In this document: positions 1 to 10,461 of the stretch, piece after piece
Layout: each line of letters begins with the position of its first letter
Position numbering within the stretch: the first letter of the stretch is position 1
Assembly: GCF_000003605.2 (NCBI RefSeq)
Contig: NW_003111950.1
Coordinates: 1 to 36,383, forward strand
Direction of reading: 5' to 3'
DNA length: 36,383 bases
Origin: Saccoglossus kowalevskii
Taxonomy: Eukaryota; Hemichordata; Enteropneusta; Harrimaniidae
Program-made: the position numbers and the translations under genes
Notes under the pieces: generated by a model
What the model saw: only the letters and a program-made list of their open reading frames with translations
Databases searched by the model: none
Told to the model about the DNA's origin: nothing

Positions 1-1727
1 GTGATCGACCAATAATAGAAGTTAAGATCAATCGGTCGTGGTTAATACTTTCATGGTAGACAAACTGAGAAAACCAGCGGTTGACACTTTTTTGAGTTTT
101 TGCCGTCTGCACCTATTTTGTCCAAGCTGTTAAAACAGCGTGCAAAGTTCTCCAAAGCGTTTCCAAAGTTGCTAGATTTGTTTGTTTATTTGACCTAAGT
201 TTTTGTTATATCAAACCATGCAGTTAAAGTATGAAAAATGACTAAAGTCCATTTGAAACCTCCCATGTTAACAGACTGTCATATGAGCCGGCCGTAAAAT
301 GTACAAATACATCCTAAAAATGTTAAAAGTGATTGAAAAGTTGGTGAATTTGCGTTTATATTCCCCCTAAGTCATTTCATATAGAACCCCGCAGTTAAAT
401 TTACAACAAAATTATGTAAAAGTCAAAAACAGCTATTTATGTTGGCACATTGTACCACTACCCAAGCGCAAAGTGATTAAAAAAGTGCTTACAAAGTTGT
501 GAAAAAGCTTTGTGCAAAGTTGTTAGATTTGCATGGAAAATGTTACCTATTCTGTTACATTATCGATTCCATTTGTTAAAAGTTCGCGAAAGTGAATGAA
601 TATGTTATAAAAGGCCCTTTGAATATCGCAGTGGCCCTCGAAGGATGTAGAATTTTAAAGTATTTCCATCAATTACATGGCCGCCAATAACAATAATTTT
701 TAAATGATCCTGATAGATGAGTGGTCAGGTTATCGACCAATAAAAGAAGTAAAGATCAATCGGTCGTGGTTAGTGCTTGCATGGGAGACAACCTGAGAAA
801 ACCAGCGGTTGACACTATTTTTGAGTTTTTGCCGTCTGCACATATTTTGTCCAAGCTGTTAAAACAGCGTGCAAAGTTCTCCAAAGCGATTCCAAGGTTG
901 CTAAATTTGTTTGTTTATTTGACCTAAGTTTTTGTTATATCGAACCATGCAGTTATAAAATATGAAAAATGACTAAAATTCATTTGAAACCTTCCATGTT
1001 AGCATACTGTCATATGAACCGGCCGTAAAATGTACAAATACATCCTAAAAATGTTAAAAGTGATTGAAAAGATGGTGGATTTGCGTTTATATTCCCCCTA
1101 AGTCATTTCATATAGAACCCCGCAGTTAAATTTAGAACAAAATTATGTAAAAGTCAAAAACAGCTATTTATGTTGGCACATTGTTCCTCTACCCAAGCGC
1201 AAAGTGATTAACAAAGTGCTTACAAAGTTGTGAAAGCTTGTGCAAAAGTTGGTAGATTTGCATGGAATGTTACCTATTCTGTTACATTATCGAGTCCAGT
1301 TGTTAAAAGTCGCGAAAGTGAATGAATATGTTATAAAGGCCCTTTGATATCGCAGTGACCCTCGAAAGATGTAGAATTTTTAAGTATTTCCATCATTACA
1401 TGGCCCGCAATAAACATAATTTTTAAATGGTCCTGATAGATGAGTGGTCAGGTGATTGACCATATAGAAGTAAAGATCATCGGTCGTGGTTAGTACTGCA
1501 TGGGATACAACTGAGAAACCAGCGGTTGACACTTTTTTTGAGTTTTTGCCGTCTGCACTATTTGGTCCATGCTGTTAAAACAGCGTGCAAAGTTCTCCAA
1601 AGCGTTTCCAAAGTTGCTAGATTTGTTTGTTTATTTGACCTAAGTTGTTGTTATATCGAACCATGCGGTTGTAAAGTATGAAAAATGACTAAAATTCATT
1701 TGAAACCTTCCATGTTAGCAGACTGTC
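1..1727. repeat. Edge-type copies at the window start
   Basis: This stretch holds a partial unit (1-280) and two complete ones of 731 and 716 bp. Marker changes include GTACAAATACATCC, AAAGTGATTGAAAAG, CCATTTGAAACCTCCCATG, ATCAAACCATGCAGTTAAAG and, at 721 onward, GGTTATCGACCAATAAAAG with GTTAGTGCTTGC. The same markers return in the last two kilobases of the window. The stretch near 1,440-1,560 has several single-base losses. Confidence 0.8.
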
Positions 1728-3290
1728 ATATGAGCCGGCCGTAAAATGAACAAACACATACTGAAAATGTTAAAAGCGATTGAAAAGTTGGTGGATTTGC
1801 GTTTATATTCCCCCTAAGTCATTTCATGTAGAACCCCGCAGTTAAATTTAGAACAAAATTATGTAAAAGTCAAAAACAGCTATTTATGTAGGCACATTGT
1901 ACCACTACCCAAGCTCAAAGTGATTAACAAAGTGCTTACAAAGTTGTGAAAAGCTTTGCAAAGTTGGTAGATTTGCATGGAAATGTTACCTATTCTGTTA
2001 CATTATCGAGTCCAGTTGTTAAAAGTTCGCGAAAGTGAATGAATATGTTATTAAAGGCCCTTTGAATATCGCAGTGGCCCTCGAAGGATGTAGAATTTTT
2101 AAACATTTCCATCAATTACATGGCCGCCAATAACAATATTTTTTAAACGACCCTGATAGATGAGTGGTCAGGTGATCGACCAATAATAGAAGTAAAGATC
2201 AATCGGTCGTGGTTAGTACTTGCATGGGAGACTACCTTAGAAAACCAGCGGTTGACACTTTTTTTGAGTTTTTGCCGTCTGCACCTATTTGGTCCATGCT
2301 GTTAAAACAGCGTGCAAAGTTCTCCAAAGCGTTTCCAAAGTTGCTAGATTTGTATGTTTATTTGACCTAAGTTGTTGTTATATCGAACCATGCAGTTATA
2401 AAGTATGAAAAATGACTAAAATTCATTTGAAACCTTCCATGTTAGCAGACTGTCATATGAGCCGGCCGTAAAAAGAACAAACACATACTGAACATGTTAA
2501 AAGCGATTGAAAAGTTGGTGGATTTGCGTTTATATTCCCCCTAAGTCGTTTCATGTAGAACCCCGCAGTTAAATTTAGAACAAAATTATGTAAAAAATCA
2601 AAAACAGCTATTTATGTTGGCACTTTGTACCACTACCCAAGCTCAAAGTGATTTACAAAGTTGTGAAAAGCTTGTGCAAAGTTGGTAGATTTGCATGGAA
2701 ATGTTACCTATTCTGTTACATTATCGAGTCCTGATGTTAAAAGTTCGCGAAAGTGAATGAATATGTTATTAAAGGCCCTTTGAATATCGCAGTGGCCCTC
2801 GAAGGATGTAGAATTTTTAAACATTTCCATCAATTACATGGCCGCCAATAACAATAATTTTTAATCCACCCTGATAGATGAGTGGTCAGGTGATCGACCA
2901 ATAATAGAAGTAAAGATCAATCGGTCGTGGTTAGTACTTGCATGGGAGACAACCTTAGAAAACCAGCGGTTGACACTTTTTTTGAGTTTTTGCCGTCTGC
3001 ACCTATTTTGTCCAAGCTGTTAAAACAGCGTGCAAAGTTCTCCAAAGCGTTTCCAAAGTTGCTAGATTTGTTTGTTTAATTCACCTAAGTTGTTGTTTTA
3101 TCGAACCATGCAGTTGTAAAGTATGAAAAATGACTAAAATTAATTTGAAACCTTCCATGTTAGCAGACTGTCATATGAGCCGGCCGTAAAATGAACAAAC
3201 ACATACTGAAAATGTTAAAGCGATGAAAAGTTGGTGGATTTGCGTTATATTACCCCTAAGTCATTTCATGTAGAACCCCGCACTTAAATT
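1728..3290. repeat. Major-type copies with TATTAAAGG
   Basis: Two complete units start at 1728 and 2455, followed by the first part of a third (from 3173). They share TTTGGTCCATGCTG at about 1,560 and 2,290 and the TATTAAAGG form of the TATA-like motif. The unit starting at 2455 is 718 bp long because it lacks 11 bases near 2,652, where TTAACAAAG and TTACAAAG form a short direct repeat in intact copies. The third unit switches to the divergent subfamily between about 3,270 and 3,310. Confidence 0.75.
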
Positions 3291-3309
3291 TAGAACAAAA
3301 TTATGTAAA

Positions 3310-5960
3310 AGTTTAAAACAGCTATTTATGTTGGCACATTGTACCACTACCCAAGCGCAAAGTGATTAACAAAGTGCTTACAAAGATGTCAAAATTTTGT
3401 GCAAATTTGGCAGATTTACATGGAAATGTTACCTATTCTGTTACATTATCGAATCCAGTTGTTAAAAGTTCGCGAAAGTGAATGAATATGTCATAAAAGG
3501 CCGTTTGAATATCGTAGTGGCTATCGAAGGATGTAGAATGTTTAAACATTTCCATACATAAAATGGCTGACAATTACGATAATTTTTAAATGACCCTGAT
3601 ATATGAGTGATCAGATGATCGACCGATAATGGAAGTAAAGTTCAATCGGTCGTGGGTAGTACTTGCATGGGTGACAACCTGATAAAACCAGTGGTTGACA
3701 CATTTTTGAGTTTTTGCAGTCTGCACCTATTTGGTCCAAGCTGTTAACACAGCGTGCAAAGTTCCCCAAAGCGATTGCAAAGTTGCTAGATTTGTTTGTT
3801 TATTTGACCTAAGTTGTTGTTATATCGAACCATGTAGTTATAAAGTATGAAAAATGACTAAAATCCATTTGAAACCTCTCATGTTAGCAGAATGTCATAT
3901 GAGCCGGCCGTAAAATGCGCAAATACATCTTAAAAATGTTAAAAGCGATTGAAAAGTTGGTGGATTTGCGTGTATATTCCCCCTAAGTCATTTCATATAG
4001 AACCCCGCAGTTAAATTTAGAACAAAATTATGTAAAAGTTTAAAACAGCTATTTATATTGGCACATTGTACCACTACCCAAGCGCAAAGTGATTAACAAA
4101 GTGCTTTCAAAGTTGTCAAAGTTTTGTGCAAATTTGGCAGATATACATGGAAATGTTACCTATTCTGTTACATTATCGAATCCAGTTGTTAAAAGTTCGC
4201 GAAAGTGAATGAATATGTCATAAAAGGCCGTTTGAATATCGTAGTGGCTATCGAAGGATGTAGAATGTTTAAACATTTCCATACATAAAATGGCTGCCAA
4301 TTACGATAATTTTTAAATGACCCTGACATATGAGTGATCAGATGATCGACCGATAATGGAAGCAAAGTTCAATCGGTCGTGGTTAGTACTTGCATGGGTG
4401 ACAACCTGAGAAAACCAGCGGGTGACACATTTTTGAGTTTTTGCAGTCTGCACCTATTTGGTCCAAGCTGTTAACACAGCGTGCAAAGTTCTCCAAAGCG
4501 ATTGCAAAGTTGCTAGATTTGTTTGTTTATTTGACCTAAGTTGTTGTTCTATCGAACCATGTAGTTATAAAGTATGAAAAATGACTAAAATCCATTTGAA
4601 ACCTCTCATGTTAGCAGAATGTCATATGAGCCGGCCGTAAAATGCGCAAATACATCTTAAAAATGTTAAAAGCGATTGAAAAGTTGGTGGATTTGCGTGT
4701 ATATTCTCCCTAAGTCATTTCATATAGAACCCCGCAGTTAAATTTAGAACAAAATTATGTAAAAGTTTAAAACAGCTATTTATGTTGGCACATTGTACCA
4801 CTACCCAAGCGCAAAGTGATTAACAAAGTGCTTTCAAAGTTGTCAAATATTTTGTGCAAATTTGGCAGATTTACATGGAAATGTTATCTATTCTGTTACA
4901 TTATCGAATCCAGTTGTTAAAAGTTCGCGAAAGTGAATGAATATGTCATAAAAGGCCGTTTGAATATCGTAGTGGCTATCGAAGGATGTAGAATGTTTAA
5001 ACATTTCATACATAAAATGGCTGCCAATTACGATAAATTTTAAATGACCCTGATAGATGAGTGGTCAGATGATCGACCGATAATGGAAGTAAAGTTCAAT
5101 CGGTCGTGGTTAGTACTTGCATGGGTGACAACCTGAGAAATCCAGCGGGTGACACATTTTTGAGTTTTTGCAGTCTGCACCTATTTGGTCCAAGCTGTTA
5201 ACACAGCGTGCAAAGTTCTCCAAAGCGATTCCAAAGTTGCTAGATTTCTTTGTTTATTTGACCTAAGTTGTTGTTATATCGAACCATGCAGTTATAAAGT
5301 ATGAAAAATGACTAAAATCCATTTGAAACCTCTCATGTTAGCAGAATGTCATATGAGCCGGCCGTAAAATGTGCAAATACATCTTTAAAATGTTAAAAGC
5401 GATTGAAAAGTTGGTGAATTTGCGTGTATATTCCCCCTATGTCATTTCATATAGAACCCCGCAGTTAAATTTAAAACAAACTTATGTAAAATTTTAAAAC
5501 AGCTATTTATGTTGGCACATTGTACCACTATCCAAGCGCAAAGTGATTAAAAAAGTGCTTACAAAGTTGTGAAAAGCTTGTGCAGAGTTGGCAGATTTAC
5601 ATGGAAATGTTACGTATTCTGTTACATTATCGAATCCAGTTGTTAAAAGTTCGCGAAAGTTAATGAATATGTCATAAAAGGCCGTTTGAATATCGTAGTG
5701 GCTATCGAAGGATGTAGAATTTTTAAACATTTCCATACATAAAATGGCCGCCAATTACAATAATTTTTAAATGACCCTGATAGATGAGTGGTCAGATGAT
5801 TGACCGATAATGGAAGTAAAGTTCAATCGGTCGTGGTTAGTACTTGCATGGGTGACAACATGAGAAAACCAGCGGGTGACACATTATTGAGTTTTTGCAG
5901 TCTGCACATATTTGGTCCAAGCTGTTAACACAGCGTGCAAAGTTCTCCAAAGCGATTGCA
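3310..5960. repeat. Divergent subfamily, first block (about 2.65 kb)
   Basis: About three and a half consecutive units differ from the major type throughout. Markers are AGTTTAAAACAGC, GCAAATTTGGCAGATTTACATGG, CATAAAAGGCCGTTTG, ATCGTAGTGGCTATCGAAGG, CCATACATAAAATGG, CGACCGATAATGGAAG, CATGGGTGACAACC, TGCAGTCTGCACC, GCTGTTAACACAGC and AACCTCTCATGTTAGCAGAATG. Full units here are 727-728 bp. Copies starting at 3897 and 4624 are very similar to each other (both have TGCGCAAATACATCTT), which suggests a recent local duplication. Both block ends lie inside units. Confidence 0.85.
4347..4379. repeat. Perfect-stem form of the inverted repeat (divergent subfamily)
   Basis: The left arm CGACCGAT (4,347-4,354) pairs perfectly with ATCGGTCG (4,372-4,379) across a 17-base loop. 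The same perfect form occurs at 3,620-3,652 and 5,074-5,106. In the second divergent block the stem is damaged, for example ATCGCTCG near 26,710. Confidence 0.65.
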
Positions 5961-6039
5961 AAGTGGCTAGATTTGTTTGTTTATTTGACCTAAGTTGTTG
6001 TTTATATCGAACCATGCAGTTATAAAGTATGAAAAATGA

Positions 6040-7535
6040 CTAAAATTCATTTGAAACCTTCCATGTTAGCAGACTGTCATATGAGCCGGCCGTAAAATGA
6101 ACAAACACATACTGAAAATGTTAAAAGCGATTGAAAAGTTGGTGGATTTGCGTTTATATTCCCCCTAAGTCATTTCATGTAGAACCCCGCAGTTAAATTT
6201 AGAACAAAATTATGTAAAAGTCAAAAACAGCTATTTATGTTGGCACATTGTACCACTACCCAAGCGCAAAGTGATTAACAAAGTGCTTACAAAGTTGTGA
6301 AAAGCTTGTGCAAAGTTGGTAGATTTGCATGGAAATGTTACCTATTCTGTTACATTATCGAGTCCAGTTGTTAAAAGTTCGCGAAAGTGAATGAATATGT
6401 TATTAAAGGCCCTTTGAATATCACAGTGGCCCTCGAAGGATGTAGAATTTTTAAACATTTCCATCAATTACATGGCCGCCAATAACAATAATTTTTAAAC
6501 GACCCTGATAGATGAGTGGTCAGGTGATCGACCAATAATAGAAGTAAAGATCAATCGGTCGTGGTTAGTATTTGCATGGGAGACAACCTGAGAAAACCAG
6601 CGGTTGACACTTTTTTTGAGTTTTTGCCGTCTGCACCTATTTTGTCCAAGCTGTTAAAACAGCGTGCAAAGTTCTCCAAAGCGTTTCAAAAGTTGCTAGA
6701 TTTGTTTGTTTATTTGACCTAAGTTGTTGTTATATCGAACCATGCAGTTATAAAGTATGAAAAATGACTAAAATTCATTTGAAACCTTCCATGTTAGCAG
6801 ACTGTCATATGAGCCGGCCGTAAAATGAACAAACACATACTGAAAATGTTAAAAGCGATTGAAAAGTTGGTGGATTTGCGTTTATATTCCCCCTAAGTCT
6901 ATTTCATGTAGAACCCCGCAGTTAAATTTAGAACAAAATTATGTAAAAGTCAAAAACAGCTATTTATGTTGGCACTTTGTACCACTACCCAAGCTCAAAG
7001 TGATTAACAAAGTGCTTACAAAGTTGTTAAAAGCTTGTGCAAAGTTGGTAGATTTGCATGGAAATGTTACCTATTCTGTTACATTATCGAGACCAGTTGT
7101 TAAAAGTTCGCGAAAATGAATGAATATGTTATTGAAGGCCCTTTGAATATCGCAGTGGCCCTCGAAGGATTTAGAATTTATAAACATTTCCATCAATTAC
7201 ATGGCCGCCAATAACAATAATTTTTAAACGACCCTGATAGATGAGTGGTCAGGTGATCGACCAATAATAGAAGTAAAGATCAATCGGTCGTGGTTAGTAT
7301 TTGCATGGGAGACAACCTGAGAAAACCAGCGGTTGACACTTTTTTTGAGTTTTTGCCGTCTGCACCTATTTGGTCCATGCTGTTAAAACAGCGTGCAAAG
7401 TTCTCCAAAGCGTTTCCAAAGTTGCTAGATTTGTTTGTTTATTTGACCTAAGTTGTTGTTATATCGAACCATGCAGTTGTAAAGTATGAAAAATGACTAA
7501 AATTCATTTGAAACCTTCCATGTTAGCAGACTGTC
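6040..7535. repeat. Major-type copies after the divergent block
   Basis: From about 6,040 the sequence returns to the major type (AAATTCATTTGAAACCTTCC, GCAGACTGTC). Units start at 6079 and 6807, spaced 728 and 729 bp. They carry TATTAAAGG and its variant TATTGAAGG, as in the copies before the divergent block. The divergent block is therefore flanked on both sides by similar major-type copies. Confidence 0.75.
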
Positions 7536-10461
7536 ACATGAGCCGGCCGTAAAATGAACAAACACATACTGAAAATGTTAAAAGCGATTGAAAAGTTGGT
7601 GGATTTGCGTTTATATTCCCCCTAAGTCATTTCATATAGAACTCCGCAGTTAAATTTAGAACAAAATTATGTAAAAGTCAAAAACAGCTATTTATGTTGG
7701 CACATTGTACCACTATCCAAGCTTAAAGTGATTAACAAAGTGCTTACAAAGTTGTGAAAAGCTTGTGCAAAGTTGGTAGATTTGCATGGAAATGTTACCT
7801 ATTCTGTTACTTTATCGAGTCCAGTTGTTAAAAGTTCGCGAATGTGAATGAATATGTTATAAAAGGCCCTTTAAATATCGCAGTGGCCCTCGAAGGATGT
7901 AGAATTTTTAAACATTTCCATCAATTACATGGCCGCCAATAACAATAATTTTTAAACGACCCTGATAGATGAGTGGTCAGGTGATCGACCAATAATAGAA
8001 GTAAAGATCAATCGGTCGTGGTTAGTATTTGCATGGGAGACAACCTGAGAAAACCAGCGGTTGACACTTTTTTTGAGTTTTTGCCGTCTGCACCTATTTG
8101 GTCAATGCTGTTAAAACAGCGTGCAAAGTTCTCCAAAGCGTTTCCAAAGTTGCTGGATTTGTTTGTTTATTTGACCTAAGTTGTTGTTATATCGAACCAT
8201 GCAGTTGTAAAGTATGAAAAATGACTAAAATTCATTTGAAAACCTTCCATGTTAGCAGACTGTCATATGAGCCGGCCGTAAAATGAACAAACACATACTG
8301 AAAATGTTAAAAGCGAATGAAAAGTTGGTGGATTTGCGTTTATATTCCCCCTAAGTCATTTCATATAGAACCCCGCAGTTAAATTTAGAACAAAATTATG
8401 TAAAAGTCAAAAACAGCTATTTATGTTGGCACATTGTACCACTACCCAAGCGCAAAGTGATTAACAAAGTGCTTACAAAGTTGTGAAAAGCTTGTGCAAA
8501 GTTGGTAGATTTGCATGGAAATGTTACCTATTCTGTTACTTTATCGAGTCCAGTTGTTAAAAGTTCGCGAATGTGAATGAATATGTTATAAAAGGCCCTT
8601 TAAATATCGCAGTGGCCCTCGAAGGATGTAGAATTTTTAAACATTTCCATCAATTACATGGCCGCCAATAACAATAATTTTTAAACGACCCTGATAGATG
8701 AGTGGTCAGGTGATCGACCAATAATAGAAGTAAAGATCAATCGGTCGTTGTTAGTATTTGCATGGGAGACAACCTGAGAAAACCAGCGGTTGACACTTTT
8801 TTTGAGTTTTTGCCGTCTGCACCTATACGGTCCATGCTGTTAAAACAGCGTGCAAAGTTCTCCAAAGCGTTTCCAAAGTTGCTAGATTTGTTTGTTTATT
8901 TGACCTAAGTTGTTGTTATATCGAACCATGCAGTTGTAAAGTATGAAAAATGACTAAAATTCATTTGAAACCTTCCATGTTAGCAGACTGTCATATGAGC
9001 CGGCCGTAAAATGAACAAACACATACTGAAAATGTTAAAAGCGATTGAAAAGTTGGTGGATTTGCGTTTATATTCCCCCTAAGTCATTTCATATAGAACC
9101 CCGCAGTTAAATTTAGAACAAAATTATGTAAAAGTCAAAAACAGCTACTTATGTTGGCACATTTTACCACTCACTACCCAAGCGCAAAGTGATTAACAAA
9201 GTGCTTACAAAGTTGTGAAAAGCTTGTGCAAAGTTGGTAGATTTGCATGGAAATGTTACCTATTCTGTTACATTATCGAGTCCAGTTGTTAAAAGTTCGC
9301 GAATGTGAATGAATGTGTTATAAAAGGCCCTTTAAATATCGCAGTGGCCCTCGAAGGATGTAGAATTTTTAAACATTTCCATCAATTACATGGCCGCCAA
9401 TAACAATAATTTTTAAACGACCCTGATAGATGAGTGGTCAGGTGATCGACCAATAATAGAAGTAAAGATCAATCGGTCGTGGTTAGTATTTGCATGGGAG
9501 ACAACCTGAGAAAACCAGCGGTTGACACTTTTTTTGAGTTTTTGCCGTCTGCAACTATTTGGTCCATGCTCTTAAAACAGCGTGCAAAGTTCTCCAAAGC
9601 GTTTCCATAGTTGCTAGATTTGTTTGTTTATTTGACCTAAGTTGTTGTTATATCGAACCATGCAGTTGTAAAGTATGAAAAATGACTAAAATTCATTTGA
9701 AACCTTCCATGTTAGCAGACTGTCATATGAGCCGGCCGTAAAATGAACAAACACATACTGAAAATGTTAAAAGCGATTGAAAAGTTGGTGGATTTGCGTT
9801 TATATTCCCCCTAAGTCATTTCATATAGAACCCCGCAGTTAAATTTAGAACAAAATTATGTAAAAGTCAAAAACAGCTATTTTATGTTGGCACATTGTAC
9901 CACTACCCAAGCTCAAAGTGATTAACAAAAGTGCTTTACAAAGTTTGTGAAAAAGCTTGTGCAAAGTGGTAGATTTTGCATGGAAAATGTTACCTATTCT
10001 GTTACATTATCGAGTCCAGTTGTAAAAGTTCGCGAAAGTGAATGAATATGTTATAAAAAGGCCCTTTGAAATATTCGCAGTGGCCCTCGAATGATGTAGA
10101 TTTTTTTAAACATTTCCATCAATTACATGGCCGCCAATAACAATAATTTTTAAACGACCCTGATAGATGAGTGGTCAGGTGATCGACCAATAATAGAAGT
10201 AAAGATCAATCGGTCGTGGTTAGTACTTGCATGGGAGACAACCTGAGAAATCCAGCGGTTGACACTTTTTTTGAGTTTTTGTCGTCTGCACCTATTTTGT
10301 CCAAGCTGTTAAAACAGCGTGCAAAGTTCTCCAAAGCGTTTCCAAAGTTGCTAGATTTGTTTGTTTATTTGACCTAAGTTGTTGTTATATCGAACCATGC
10401 AGTTGTAAAGAATGAAAAATGACTAAAATTCATTTGAAACCTTCCATGTTAGCAGACTGTC
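7536..10461. repeat. Major-type copies with GCGAATGTG and CTTTAAAT markers
   Basis: Units start at 7536, 8265, 8993 and 9725. The first three share GTTCGCGAATGTGAATG and GGCCCTTTAAATATCG, in contrast to GCGAAAGTG and CTTTGAATATCG in most copies. This points to local amplification of one parent copy. The unit at 8993 is 732 bp, with a small duplication of ACTC near 9,170. The unit at 9725 is 737 bp and has many single-base insertions at about 9,880-10,090. Confidence 0.75.

Noticed and set aside
6859-7119. 86-codon plus-strand frame, the longest in the window
   Set aside because: It exists because one extra T near 6,899 shifts the frame past a stop that is present in neighbouring copies. It is a single-copy accident within the repeat.
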